A stretch of 64,000 nt of DNA from a virus: the IMG/VR virus record IMGVR_UViG_3300034073_003245, positions 21,717 to 85,716 of that record; one strand, given 5' to 3'. The position numbers and the translations under genes were made by a program. Below the pieces are notes generated by a model that was given only the letters and a program-made list of their open reading frames with translations, was not told the DNA's origin and made no database searches. Below are positions 41,738 to 51,862 of this stretch, one piece after another (the first letter of the stretch is position 1; the number at the start of each line of letters is the position of its first letter).

Positions 41738-43123
41738 ATGGCCGAAAAAGTTCAAGTTAGCATTGACGCCGAGGGCAACGTCCTTAAGTGTGCAAAAAAC
41801 CTTGCCGGCGGCGAGTGCGGCTATACGCCTGGCGCAAAAGTGTGTGGCAAGTGTGGTGCCATGCCTATTGAAATGAAGATGGTTCCGGTTGATGCCGAGG
41901 AAAAAGGTGGCGACTGGATGATGGGCGACGAAATGATGCCGGCTAAGAAAAAGAAGAAGGGCGGCATGGCTCTTCCGGACGACCTTGCTATGGATGAGGA
42001 TGAGGACGGCGAGATGATGCCGTCAAAGAAAAAGGCCATGGCTGAGGCTATGGAAGACGACGAAGAGGAAATGGACGAAGAGGAAGGCGCACCAATGCCT
42101 TCAAGCAAGAAGGCCATGAACGAGGAGATGGACGACGAAGAGGACGAAGAGGAAGACGACATGGAGGAAGAGGATTCCGACATGGCTGTTGACCTTGAGG
42201 CAGCCAAGAAGAAAAGACTTGCTTCACTTGGCGAGAAGTCCGCAGAATACGGCAAGAACGCCTACATGTGCGCCATTGAGCGCAAGGTCTACCCAGGTGG
42301 CGTTTCCGTTTGTGACGACTGCCCTGGTGGTTGTGTTTCAGAGAAGGGCATGCCAGGCCTTCTCCATGTTGAAGGCCTCGCTGAGCAGATGTTTGAGGGC
42401 AAGATCCTTGACTCGGGCTATTCGTCAGATGCCGACATGTTCGTTGTTGACGTTCAGACAAAGAGCGGCAAGGCAGTTGAGGTCTTTGTTGACGGAACAA
42501 CAGCAGAAGTTCTTGGTTGGCACAAACTTGATGATTCAAACTTTGAACAGAAGTCTGCCCTTGAGTCAATGATGGTTATTGACTTCCAGGAGGCCGCTGA
42601 GATCGCAGTTAAGTCAATCCAGGGCGATGTTGTGGCTGTTGAACCAGACATCTTTGAGGGCTTTGACGCTTATGCAGTTGAGATTGAGGGCATTGACGGA
42701 AAGTCATACGATGTCTTCGTTGCCCTTGATGGCGAGGTTCTCGGCTACGACAAGTATGAGCCAGAAGAGGCCGAAGACATTGAGGCCGAGGCTGCTGAAA
42801 TTGCTCTGAAGCGTGCTTTTAGCGACGAGATGCGTCAGCAGATGGCCAAAGAAGGCAATGCCCTCCCGGATGGCTCATACCCAATTGCCAGCGTTGACGA
42901 TCTGAAGAACGCAATCCAGGCATTTGGAAGAGCCAAGGATAAGGAAGCCACAAAGAAGCACATCATGAAGCGCGCCCGTGCTCTCGGCCAAGAGAAGTTG
43001 ATTCCAAGCAACTGGATTGGCGGAACAGAAGAGAAGTCGGCGGAACTGCCAGAAGACATCAAGGCATCGCTGATTGAATTTGAACTTCTTTCCGAAGAGG
43101 TGTCAAACCAGGAAAATAACTAA
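41738..43123 (+). CDS. Acidic zinc-ribbon / PepSY-like head protein
   Basis: A 461-residue protein. N-terminal cysteines C18, C27, C36 and C39 form a zinc-ribbon-like pattern (VCGKCG). Residues about 55-160 are Met/Lys and Asp/Glu-rich low complexity (EDDEEEMDEEEGA). A second Cys group (VCDDCPGGCVSEKG) follows. Two PepSY-like units end with VEVFVDGTTAEVLGW and DVFVALDGEVLGYD. The C-terminus (GSYPIASVDDLKNAIQAFGR, then ATKKHIMKRARALGQEKL) is a small helical domain common in phage head regions. The gene has its own promoter-like TTGACA. It might be a scaffold or internal head protein; none of this is proven. Confidence 0.75.
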   Translation: MAEKVQVSIDAEGNVLKCAKNLAGGECGYTPGAKVCGKCGAMPIEMKMVPVDAEEKGGDWMMGDEMMPAKKKKKGGMALPDDLAMDEDEDGEMMPSKKKAMAEAMEDDEEEMDEEEGAPMPSSKKAMNEEMDDEEDEEEDDMEEEDSDMAVDLEAAKKKRLASLGEKSAEYGKNAYMCAIERKVYPGGVSVCDDCPGGCVSEKGMPGLLHVEGLAEQMFEGKILDSGYSSDADMFVVDVQTKSGKAVEVFVDGTTAEVLGWHKLDDSNFEQKSALESMMVIDFQEAAEIAVKSIQGDVVAVEPDIFEGFDAYAVEIEGIDGKSYDVFVALDGEVLGYDKYEPEEAEDIEAEAAEIALKRAFSDEMRQQMAKEGNALPDGSYPIASVDDLKNAIQAFGRAKDKEATKKHIMKRARALGQEKLIPSNWIGGTEEKSAELPEDIKASLIEFELLSEEVSNQENN

Positions 43124-43141
43124 AAGAAAGCGTGCCCGCCT

Positions 43142-46100
43142 ATGACGGGTTTCAACCAAAGAAAAATCAGGCATTACGCTAATAGTCTTTTAGAACCGAA
43201 TCACGCCAAGAATGTTGATTTTCGCGCCATTCTTTTTCGCGAAAGCCTGAAGGCGTCTTCTTCTAAAGATGTCCTTGATGCGACGTACTCCATAAAGGCG
43301 GCGTCCCCATTCCAGGGTGATTCAGACAACAAAAAACGTTCACCAGCGCAAAAGGCAAAATCTCCCTACAACATTGAGTACGGTCTCGTATACGACCCTA
43401 ATGCCAAGTGGGCGCCAGGCAAATACTTCAAGCACTATGTAACTGAAGAAGAGCGCAAACAAGCGATGCAGTTGGATAACCCGAATCCAAACTGGGGCTG
43501 GCTTGACGGCACTGAGGGCTCAAACACCATGCCGGTGTCAAACAGCAAAGGCGACCTGAAGGTTGTCTACGAAAAAATCACACAAAAGCCAAGAGGCGAT
43601 GATTTTGAAGAAAAAGGCCTTCTTGGAAGATCAATAGGGGAAAGAAACCCAGCGGGGAAACTTGGAACCAGGGCGGCTAGGGCGTTTGGAGTAGTTGTTG
43701 ATGCGCTGGGTAAGTTCAGATGCCCCCCTGGTACTCCGGCGGCCAACCAGTTCACAAACGAGCGTGGCGAAAACTGTTTTTCCATATCTGGGGTGGCCCA
43801 GGATCTTATAGCAAACAGGTTGATCGGATTCTTGGAAGGAAAGCCGAAGTCTGATTCCAAACTTGTTTCATCCCTGCTTTCCGCTGGTGTTAGTTATTCA
43901 AGAATTAGAGATGCGTACAGAAGTGATGGGTGGAGAGGTCTAGCCAGCCTTGCTTCAGCAGCACTTGAGGGCGGCGGTCTTGTTGGAGACGAATACGATG
44001 ACGGTTCATATAGAACGTCCGTAATCCAAAAAGTTTTAGAAAGAGCAAAGGAAACACAGAACACTGTTTCCAGGACGAGAGCCAAGAGTGATGAGCGGAG
44101 AAAAATGGTCTCCGATTTGTTGGCAAAATACGGAATACCCGAAACTGGCGACAATTCAGATATGGTCCAACTTGTTGACGCAATGACAAGAGATGGAGTA
44201 CTACACCCGCTCACTAAGGGATCAGATCTTTTTATGGGTGGAACTCTTGCTTCCCATCAAGATGAACTCTTAGAAAAAATAATGGGTGACGCCGATTTCG
44301 CGGAATACAAGCGGATGAAAACAGCGGGGGAAACTGGCCCATTAACAGATATCGCTGACATGATACTTGAGAGGGACCGTCAATACATGCGCGGCACTAT
44401 TTCTGGAATTCTGCAAATGGCGCTCAGAAATCCTGACTCATACGGAAAAGTAAAATTTTCTTTAAAGCCGGAAAGAGATAAATCAGGCACTCATGCAGTA
44501 TCTTTCTGGTGGGGTACTAAAAGTTTTGAAGGACATCAGATTGTTATAAACCCATACGCAGTTGCAAAAGACATCATGCCGAACCTAAAAAAAGGTGAGT
44601 CAATTCTCGTAACCGCTACTGGAGGTGATTCTCAAGAGGACCACTGGAAAGCAATCGCGGCGAAACTTGGCGATGCAGAAAGAATGAGCATTTGGGCCAG
44701 GACGCACATGACCGACCTCGCTGCAACCGTTGGCAACGGTTGGGAGGATTTTGGCGCAGAAGTAGGAATACACGAGATGGTCCATGTCCAACAGTTTGAA
44801 GCGATGATTCCAATGGTGCTTCAAATGAATGGCCACCCGGATGCAAGGTCTTATACACCAGATCAAATTAACGACGCGCTGCGCACGCTTAGCAACTGGC
44901 AAATTGGCATTTCTATGGGTGAAATCGCAAATGATCCAGACTTGACAAAAGAAGTTTTTGGTCTTGACATCTACGATCTTGTTGAAAAACGTCTTGACGC
45001 TCTTGCTGGTTCATACAGCGCAATAACACAGCAGGAAGCACTTGAGGCACTGCAGGCGGCAAACGAACTTTCTGATGAATCAGAAAAAGAAGACGCTATG
45101 TTTCTATTCGCACAAAGTGTAGCCACGGCCACATACGAAACACTTGCAGAACTTGGTACAGCGCGAGAAATGGGATTGATTGAGGGGGAGGATGTGGACG
45201 AGGCGCTTTCGTTTATGAGCCCACCTAAATATGCCCCAATATCTGTTCCGTCTTCCCCCTCGGGTCCGCTATCTCCGGACCCAACTGCACCACGACCAAG
45301 CACGCCGTCCGGCGCTCCAACTCCGATCCGCCCTGGGTCACCAGGACCCGCTGTTCCTGACCTAGTTGACTCCACGGTTAGCACAGAAGAAGTTGAAATG
45401 ATGTGGGGTCTCAGACCAAGGCCTGGAAGAAAAGAAAAGACATACGACATCGTCAGAAACCGAAGAGGGAAGGTGCCTACTTTGATTCTTGACGGACGCA
45501 TGACAAGAGAAGATGTTGAGGATCACATATTTGGAGAGGTGGGGGTTAACGGGAAGCGAACTGGTGGTGTTCTTGGACAGATTCGTTCAATCAGAAACAT
45601 GTCCAAAAACGATACTCCTGACAAACCAACCGCCAGAGAAAGAAGAAGAATACTTAATGCCCTTCTTGACAGTTTGCCATTAGATGAAAAGGAAATAGAA
45701 AGAATTGGCCTTGATACTGGACCACTGACTGGTGAAGACAGAGAGAAACTTGAACAGACAATTGCAATACTTAGAAATGCTGTTTATGAATACAGGGAAA
45801 AAGCAGAAAAAGCAAGAGAGGCATACAGAAACTACCAAGGCGTAAGTACAGAATACGACTACGACGACTATGACGCCAACTACAGAGCCCTCCAGCGTCT
45901 TGATAATGAAGCAAGGATGTGGGACGCGCTCGCTAATAGAATAGGCAGAGGACTAGCCGCGTCTCTTGACGACATTATTGACATTAGGGACAATGGGCCA
46001 TATCCTCCGTCAACTGATCGCGGTAGAAGGAGAGCCGCAGTTCCCGGCAGGACTTTTGATGTTGACGGAATGGAAATAGACAGGGACACTGGGGAAATTG

Positions 46101-48850
46101 TTTTTAGACGCGAAGCGCCAGCAGACACAACCCCAACAGTTGACATAACCGATGCTGATGTTGCCGGAATTGCGGAATATCAAGAGTCAATAAGAAAGCC
46201 AGAAGAAAACGCGGCTATATCCGAAGCGCTTTCCTCACCTCCGCGAACATCCATCATTTTTGGGCCGGATGGTTCTGAGTTGTTGTCTGTAATTTTGGAT
46301 GACGCCGAGATTTCAAGGGCATTCAAAGAAAACGGAATGACTCCTCCGCCCGGAATTAAAACTGCTTCAAAAGAAATAGATAGATCTCGCTTGATTATTT
46401 CTGGAATTGATAGATCTGAAGTTCGCAAAGAAATAGTTGTTGACGTTGAGTTGGACATACCGGATGATGCAGAAGAATATGAGATGCGCGACATTTCAAT
46501 TGCCTCACCAATAACAGACGAGATGGCCAACAGGGGAATGGCGTCCAGGGGGCGCATAACAAGTGCTGCCGGAATGCTTGCGTCAAAAAGAGCGCGTAAA
46601 CTTCTTGAAAAGGCCGGTATTGACCCAGAAAGAGCAGAAACCGTTCAGGTTGTTGCTCAATTGGGAATTGCCTTTTCTATCGGTGGGCCTCCCGCTGTAG
46701 CAGCACAATTGCTACGAATGGGCTCCCGTGATGCTGCGCTAGCAGGCCTAGACAGGGCTGTTGAGAAGGGCTGGATTGAGCCGTCAACCGCTTTAAGAAT
46801 ACGCTCAATGATTATTGACAGAATTGCGCCAGATGGCATTCCGCAAGACGTAAAGGACGCAGTTGAAGCGTCAAAAGAAAAAGTTTGGACCCCAGAAAAT
46901 AGACAAAAGGCCCAGGAGTTGGCAGACGCTGCTCACGAAAGGGTGATGGAACTCGGTGAAAGGGCTTCTGAATTTGCATCTGATGTCAGGGAAAAGGCAT
47001 CAGAAGTGGCGGAAAGAGCGAAAGAAAGAGCATCAGATACAGCGGATAGAGCGAGAGATGCTGCTGGCGCTGTTGGTTCAAGACTGGGTGAAAGATTCAG
47101 AAGAAGAAGGGGTCAAGAACAGGAAATAACACCTTCCCTGTTAGACGATCCATTTTCTTCCACCCCTTCTGGTGACCCATTCCCCCTTGCCAACCCCTGG
47201 GATGACAGGTTTAAATCTCTGTATTTCAACGCCTTTACAAAGAATGTTTCTTCATTTGATAGCAAGCAACTCGGAGAAAAAAGCAGAAAGAAAAAAGTCA
47301 ACCTGCTTTTGAGCCAGGGACAAAAGGCGGCCTTTACAAAATCACAAAACGGCAAAACTCAAGTCGTTCTTCCGCCGGGCAAAGTAAAAGTTACATCAAG
47401 AAACGAAGATGGCTCTATCAACGCAGAAATGAAGAGTCAGGAAAATACCGAGTCGTATTTGAAAAATGTTGAAAAGAAATTTTCAGATTTGGAAAAAAAC
47501 GACAGTTTTGATGTTAGATCTCGCGCCAAAGAAACTTCAGAATACGCAAAAAGAAAAAGAGTTGAATATTCCGTACAGAAGTACATGCCTCCAAAATCTT
47601 CTGAAGCATCAAGAATGTCTCTTGAAAAAACAAATAAAATTATTGAAGACATAAACTCTTCTGGAATACCTGTTTTTAGAATCACTGATGCGTCAGAAAA
47701 CAAGGAGACTATTTTTAAAGGTATTAGCGTTTTGCGCGTTATGGCAGATGAGATCATAAATACATCTGATATTGGCAAAGAGATTATTGCTATTCTTTCA
47801 AGAAATTCAGATACGCAAATTTACGAAATGATGAGAAAATTTGCCATTGACGCCCACAATTCCCTTGACAAAAGAACGCGCATATCTGTCACGAAAACAG
47901 AACTAAATCAGATCGCAAAAAACGGAAGAATTACAGTCGGTGAAAAGCCGCCTGCAGTTGAAAATTTGGCAAAGATAAAAAACATCATGAGGGGTGTTGC
48001 TAACGACTCCTACTCCCCACAGGTCGTAAATGTTGAACTGTCGCCATCATGGGTTACTGACGAAATTGAACAAAGTCTTTATATTGGTGGGACAAGAGTC
48101 GGCTCTGAAGAGTTTTACAACTCAGACAATAGAATTAAGATAGTTCTTAGGGCAGAAAACGCTCAAAGAATCGGATACGCGATCAAGCCACACGATGTTT
48201 CCCCGATCTATATCTCGCTGGCAGAAGACAACGAGGACGTAATTGTTAACGCTATTTTTGGCAATATTTCCGATGACGAAAACGAATCAGCGAAACAGAT
48301 AGCCACCGTGCTCCAGGCCATGTATGACAAGAATTACTCCAATGTTTTTGGAAGTAAAGGTTCATCAAAAGTTGATGCTTTTATAGTTGGGGATATAAGC
48401 CTTGATGACATTGAGCACGTCAAGGTGCCAAACACGGTATTCGGCTATAGAGGGAGAATACCGGCTACAACGCCAATTTTTGGCGAAAAGAACATGAGGG
48501 ACGCCATGAGACAGGCTGGAGTTCCAGAAGAAAAAATAACAAAGTTCTTCTCCCAAGACGGAACCATTGGTGGTGGTTTTAGCCCGAGGCACATTTCTTA
48601 TTTGCTGGAAATCGCGGAGGCTCAAGAGATGAAAGAAAAACTCATATCTTCTGGATTTCCTGATGTTGTTTTCACCAACAAAGACGGGATTGACATGCTT
48701 TCCGAAGACACGTGGGGCAGGAGCGGAATGACTGGCAGCAAGAAGGGCAAGGCAAAACTTGCAGAACTTGCCATGAACGAGTTAAGTGAAATAATGAAAA
48801 AACTGTCAGAGTCAAAGCCTTCTGAGCAAAAGAAGGAGAGCGTGGCGTGA
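43142..48850 (+). CDS. Giant polyprotein with HExxH metallopeptidase domain
   Basis: A 1,902-residue protein. Residues C194 and C212 bracket a CPPGTPAANQF motif that recurs in a neighbour. A metallopeptidase domain covers about 420-700: H544-E-M-V-H548 in GIHEMVHVQQF, with E666 or E670 (YETLAELGTAR) as a possible third ligand. A Pro-rich linker follows (SPSGPLSPDPTAPRPSTPSG). One RGMASR site is at residue 1131. Around 1265-1325 lies an amphipathic, LEA-like repeat (ASEFASDVREKASEVAERAK). The C-terminal third (about 1360-1902) looks globular and could hold another enzyme, ending GDISLDDIEHVKVP-like sequence. No signal peptide. Probably carried in the virion. Confidence 0.8.
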   Translation: MTGFNQRKIRHYANSLLEPNHAKNVDFRAILFRESLKASSSKDVLDATYSIKAASPFQGDSDNKKRSPAQKAKSPYNIEYGLVYDPNAKWAPGKYFKHYVTEEERKQAMQLDNPNPNWGWLDGTEGSNTMPVSNSKGDLKVVYEKITQKPRGDDFEEKGLLGRSIGERNPAGKLGTRAARAFGVVVDALGKFRCPPGTPAANQFTNERGENCFSISGVAQDLIANRLIGFLEGKPKSDSKLVSSLLSAGVSYSRIRDAYRSDGWRGLASLASAALEGGGLVGDEYDDGSYRTSVIQKVLERAKETQNTVSRTRAKSDERRKMVSDLLAKYGIPETGDNSDMVQLVDAMTRDGVLHPLTKGSDLFMGGTLASHQDELLEKIMGDADFAEYKRMKTAGETGPLTDIADMILERDRQYMRGTISGILQMALRNPDSYGKVKFSLKPERDKSGTHAVSFWWGTKSFEGHQIVINPYAVAKDIMPNLKKGESILVTATGGDSQEDHWKAIAAKLGDAERMSIWARTHMTDLAATVGNGWEDFGAEVGIHEMVHVQQFEAMIPMVLQMNGHPDARSYTPDQINDALRTLSNWQIGISMGEIANDPDLTKEVFGLDIYDLVEKRLDALAGSYSAITQQEALEALQAANELSDESEKEDAMFLFAQSVATATYETLAELGTAREMGLIEGEDVDEALSFMSPPKYAPISVPSSPSGPLSPDPTAPRPSTPSGAPTPIRPGSPGPAVPDLVDSTVSTEEVEMMWGLRPRPGRKEKTYDIVRNRRGKVPTLILDGRMTREDVEDHIFGEVGVNGKRTGGVLGQIRSIRNMSKNDTPDKPTARERRRILNALLDSLPLDEKEIERIGLDTGPLTGEDREKLEQTIAILRNAVYEYREKAEKAREAYRNYQGVSTEYDYDDYDANYRALQRLDNEARMWDALANRIGRGLAASLDDIIDIRDNGPYPPSTDRGRRRAAVPGRTFDVDGMEIDRDTGEIVFRREAPADTTPTVDITDADVAGIAEYQESIRKPEENAAISEALSSPPRTSIIFGPDGSELLSVILDDAEISRAFKENGMTPPPGIKTASKEIDRSRLIISGIDRSEVRKEIVVDVELDIPDDAEEYEMRDISIASPITDEMANRGMASRGRITSAAGMLASKRARKLLEKAGIDPERAETVQVVAQLGIAFSIGGPPAVAAQLLRMGSRDAALAGLDRAVEKGWIEPSTALRIRSMIIDRIAPDGIPQDVKDAVEASKEKVWTPENRQKAQELADAAHERVMELGERASEFASDVREKASEVAERAKERASDTADRARDAAGAVGSRLGERFRRRRGQEQEITPSLLDDPFSSTPSGDPFPLANPWDDRFKSLYFNAFTKNVSSFDSKQLGEKSRKKKVNLLLSQGQKAAFTKSQNGKTQVVLPPGKVKVTSRNEDGSINAEMKSQENTESYLKNVEKKFSDLEKNDSFDVRSRAKETSEYAKRKRVEYSVQKYMPPKSSEASRMSLEKTNKIIEDINSSGIPVFRITDASENKETIFKGISVLRVMADEIINTSDIGKEIIAILSRNSDTQIYEMMRKFAIDAHNSLDKRTRISVTKTELNQIAKNGRITVGEKPPAVENLAKIKNIMRGVANDSYSPQVVNVELSPSWVTDEIEQSLYIGGTRVGSEEFYNSDNRIKIVLRAENAQRIGYAIKPHDVSPIYISLAEDNEDVIVNAIFGNISDDENESAKQIATVLQAMYDKNYSNVFGSKGSSKVDAFIVGDISLDDIEHVKVPNTVFGYRGRIPATTPIFGEKNMRDAMRQAGVPEEKITKFFSQDGTIGGGFSPRHISYLLEIAEAQEMKEKLISSGFPDVVFTNKDGIDMLSEDTWGRSGMTGSKKGKAKLAELAMNELSEIMKKLSESKPSEQKKESVA

Positions 48851-49257
48851 AGTCGGTTTTAGTCGCCTCAGTCGGTAAAGATTTAAAATTGTATTATGTC
48901 ATTGACTCAACTTCAACTTCAAATGACGGTGTACTAGTTATTGATGGCGCGCCAAAGATTGTAAACTTCTGGGAAACCGCTATTGCGATGAGAAATCTAG
49001 TACCATTAATGAATAGCGACTTCCATAAGTACCTATGGGATGGCGGGTCTGATGAAGACAGTCAAGATAGGTGGGAAAGAATATTTATCAAAAAAACCCA
49101 GTCACTAGAAGATTCAATGACGAGGGGATTAACGATATCAACAGATGTTATGAAACAAAAGCAAAAGTCAAAATCAATCAACCAAAGAGCGTTTGATTTC
49201 AAGTCGCTACTTGTAACTCAAAACACAAGTAAAATAAGAGGAATATCCGGAAGATGA
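48847..49257 (+). CDS. Small unknown protein of the head island
   Basis: A 136-residue protein from a GTG overlapping the stop of the giant gene by four bases (GTGA). It opens with a strand pattern (VLVASVGKDLKLYYVIDS; GVLVIDGAPKIVNFWETAIA) and has a Lys-rich C-terminal tail. No motif recognised. Tight coupling to its neighbours suggests it works in the same pathway, perhaps as a partner or immunity-type protein, but nothing in the sequence shows that. Confidence 0.6.
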   Translation: MKSVLVASVGKDLKLYYVIDSTSTSNDGVLVIDGAPKIVNFWETAIAMRNLVPLMNSDFHKYLWDGGSDEDSQDRWERIFIKKTQSLEDSMTRGLTISTDVMKQKQKSKSINQRAFDFKSLLVTQNTSKIRGISGR

Positions 49258-49853
49258 GCGAGTACGAATACAAGGCACCGCAAGACGTTTTGCTTGATCT
49301 ACCCCAGGAAAGAATTACTGGAGACATACTCAAAGGACGTGGACCAAGACGCGGAAACCTTGAAAGACTTTTGCGCTACTGGAGACCAATTATGCGCAAG
49401 CCTGGCGGTTTTCGCAGATGCAAAGTAATTCTTGCAGACCACCCGGAATTGTACCCCCTGAACAACATCTGCGCCTGGCTACACCATGAGACAACTGGCT
49501 TGTGGCCAAACGAGGGGTGCCATCACCCCGGGATGAAAAACTGTAGAAAAAAACTAAAGGGCGTTGTTCGCGGATCAATATGGTCAGACGCTGAGTTTAA
49601 TAAAAGAGTTACAAGAAAAGTTCGGGGACAAAACAAGAAAACAGCCCTTGTTGAAGAGCAAGATTATGATGATGTAGTCACAAATGACGACATTAAATAC
49701 GCCCTTATAGTGATGAGGGACTTCCAGGAAATGGAAGGACCATTCTGCAAAATGATCGCAGACGACAACAACTGGGAAATAGAAGCAGAAGATGAGCAAA
49801 CTGGCGAAACAAAGTCGCTTCCTTTTATAAGAACCAGCGAGGATTGTTGCTGA
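49254..49853 (+). CDS. Conserved-looking phage protein with Cys/His motif
   Basis: A 199-residue protein whose ATG overlaps the stop of the previous gene by four bases. It contains GPRRGNLERLLRYWRPIMRK, then DHPELYPLNNICAWLHHETT and a Cys/His stretch WPNEGCHHPGMKNCRKK, which could bind zinc. The C-terminal half is acidic (EQDYDDVVTNDDIKYALIVM, and EIEAEDEQTGE) and it ends DCC. It is a head-neighbourhood protein of unknown role. The Cys-x-His-His-x(4)-Cys arrangement is the best functional hint. Confidence 0.65.
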   Translation: MSEYEYKAPQDVLLDLPQERITGDILKGRGPRRGNLERLLRYWRPIMRKPGGFRRCKVILADHPELYPLNNICAWLHHETTGLWPNEGCHHPGMKNCRKKLKGVVRGSIWSDAEFNKRVTRKVRGQNKKTALVEEQDYDDVVTNDDIKYALIVMRDFQEMEGPFCKMIADDNNWEIEAEDEQTGETKSLPFIRTSEDCC

Positions 49854-51862
49854 TGTCCGGATGCTGTGGCGAATCAATATCTTTCGTAAAGCAGAGAACT
49901 GTACTTATTCAGTCAACCAAAAGTTTCTCTACTTCAACAAGGGCATACAAAAAGCCAATCGCCAGAAATCAAAATCTCATTGAATACAAGGCACTTGCAA
50001 AAAGAGCCGGAATAAACAAAAACTATGACGTAAAGGTTGGCTTAATCGGAACCCATTCTCCGATAGGCCAGGCTATTCAGTCAATAGGTTCTGCGGCTAT
50101 TCCTGGCAATCTCAGCCCTGTAAGAAGCCCTATTAGGTCGGGCATTTTTGGGGCATTGACACCAGGAAAGCCAAGAATTCCCGGAGGCACTGGTGGGTCT
50201 AACAGGGCATATAGATGCCCAGAGGGTTACCAGTACGGAGGTCGTTTTACAGACTCCCGTCTTTCAACCTGTGGGGCAAAACTATTTGATATACCTGGTC
50301 CACTTGGAGCAGCGATAGGTGCTATCAGAAGAATCGCTCGTGGAGCGAGGGCGATAGCAGCAGCATCTACTCCGATTACAGGAGAGCCAGTGGGAGATTC
50401 CCTGGTCCAATCAAGAAAACCTCAAATCCCTAGGGTTTCAAATGCAAACCCCAAAGCAGCGAGTGTCAATGCGAGAGACATTGTTCGGCAGATGGGACAA
50501 CTCAGCACTCCTGTTACAAGAATGGTCAGAAGAGACGGCTTTATTCTTGAGCCAGTCGTTCCGGCACAGGTGTTAAGAGCGATCCCGGATAACAGGGACA
50601 TGGAGGGGGCCAACTACATAATGCTGGCAACCAGACTTCCTGATCTCGGTGGACAGGAACTTGGTCTTCTATCAAATACTGGCGTCACAAAATTGACATA
50701 CGTTCTTCCCGGCGGGTCTTCAATCACCCTTGAAAAGAGAAGGCCGCTAACAGTTGGTGAAAGAAGAAAACTCGGCAGAACTGTGAACTCCGCCGCAAAA
50801 ATCAGTATTGAAAACGACCCTACTGCACGTCTTCGGGAAGTCGTCAATCAGACAGGAGATGGCATTGGATACACGGAATCTTTTGTAAACATCAAAAACC
50901 CAAACGAAACCGTTGTCAAAAATGGCAAGTCAATACCCAAGTGGGCTGATGAAATTTACGGCAAGGGAAGAAAGGCAAGGCCTGTAGCGGAATCCGCCAG
51001 AGAAACAGATTCTGACGCAGAAATTGGGAAACTCATTACTTCAATAGACGAAGCGATTGACCACATCGCAAAAGGTGGATCCCTTTCAAAAGTTGACCCA
51101 TCAATTCTTCAGCAAGCAATTACGAGAGCAAATGTTTTCAAAAGGCAAAAACTTGACTCTTCAAGGGAGATTATTACGGCCCCAGATGGAAGAAAGTACG
51201 TTCAGTACCGTTCTTCATCCAACTTTGAGCATATTGCCCAGAAGTTCTCTGCCGACATTCAGCAACATCTAGGCCTTGAAAGCCCTGACGTTTTCTTTGT
51301 CGGCACAGGAGACAGGCGTCAATACCTAACAGAAGAGGCCGGCTCAATTTTGCGCGGCTTCAATGTTGATAGAAGAAAAACGATGAAAGACTACAGTCCG
51401 GAAGATGTGGCAAAGATGCTTATATCCGACTGGCTTACAGATAGCCGTGGCAGACCTCCTGGGTCAGTAATTTCTGTTTCAAACGGAGAAGAAACAAGGC
51501 CCGTTATTTCTGACAATAGAAAATCAGGGCTTGTTGACCTTGATAAAATTTCTATAGTTGAGAGACAAAAGGCAACATTCGCTGATTTCCTTAATGCTGA
51601 TGAAAATTTGGACTACAGAAGATATTTCCAGGAACTCAAGGAACAGCAAAGATTTGCCTTCAGAAAGGAAATTGAGGCTCTACTATTGAGGGCTAGAAGA
51701 TTCAACTTTACTAAATTCAAGGATCGTCTTTACAGTGACGGGAAGTTGAGTTCTGCGGAAAAAGCCCACTTGAACATCATCGGCAAAATCCTTGAAACAC
51801 GAATCAAGATTTACAGCAACAGCAAAGACACGCTTATGGATATTCTTGGAGCCAAAAAATGA
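49853..51862 (+). CDS. Large head-island protein with kinase-like C-terminus and C-x17-C motif
   Basis: A 669-residue protein. The start is the ATG on a TGATG junction with the previous gene. It begins MSGCCGES; C122 and C140 in YRCPEGYQYGGRFTDSRLST mirror the motif in the metallopeptidase protein with the same 17-residue spacing. A Pro/Arg-rich middle follows. The C-terminal 200 residues (QYLTEEAGSILRGFNVD, DVAKMLISDWLTDSRGRPPG, then GLVDLDKISIVERQ) fit the layout of the HipA/PI3-kinase-like domains seen in phage head proteins, but the catalytic residues are less clear than in the next gene. Confidence 0.6.
   Translation: MSGCCGESISFVKQRTVLIQSTKSFSTSTRAYKKPIARNQNLIEYKALAKRAGINKNYDVKVGLIGTHSPIGQAIQSIGSAAIPGNLSPVRSPIRSGIFGALTPGKPRIPGGTGGSNRAYRCPEGYQYGGRFTDSRLSTCGAKLFDIPGPLGAAIGAIRRIARGARAIAAASTPITGEPVGDSLVQSRKPQIPRVSNANPKAASVNARDIVRQMGQLSTPVTRMVRRDGFILEPVVPAQVLRAIPDNRDMEGANYIMLATRLPDLGGQELGLLSNTGVTKLTYVLPGGSSITLEKRRPLTVGERRKLGRTVNSAAKISIENDPTARLREVVNQTGDGIGYTESFVNIKNPNETVVKNGKSIPKWADEIYGKGRKARPVAESARETDSDAEIGKLITSIDEAIDHIAKGGSLSKVDPSILQQAITRANVFKRQKLDSSREIITAPDGRKYVQYRSSSNFEHIAQKFSADIQQHLGLESPDVFFVGTGDRRQYLTEEAGSILRGFNVDRRKTMKDYSPEDVAKMLISDWLTDSRGRPPGSVISVSNGEETRPVISDNRKSGLVDLDKISIVERQKATFADFLNADENLDYRRYFQELKEQQRFAFRKEIEALLLRARRFNFTKFKDRLYSDGKLSSAEKAHLNIIGKILETRIKIYSNSKDTLMDILGAKK

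Noticed and set aside
42048-42569. Minus-strand 173-codon ORF opposite the acidic protein gene
   Set aside because: It arises from the repetitive acidic codons of the plus-strand gene, with biased amino acids and no coupling to any gene.
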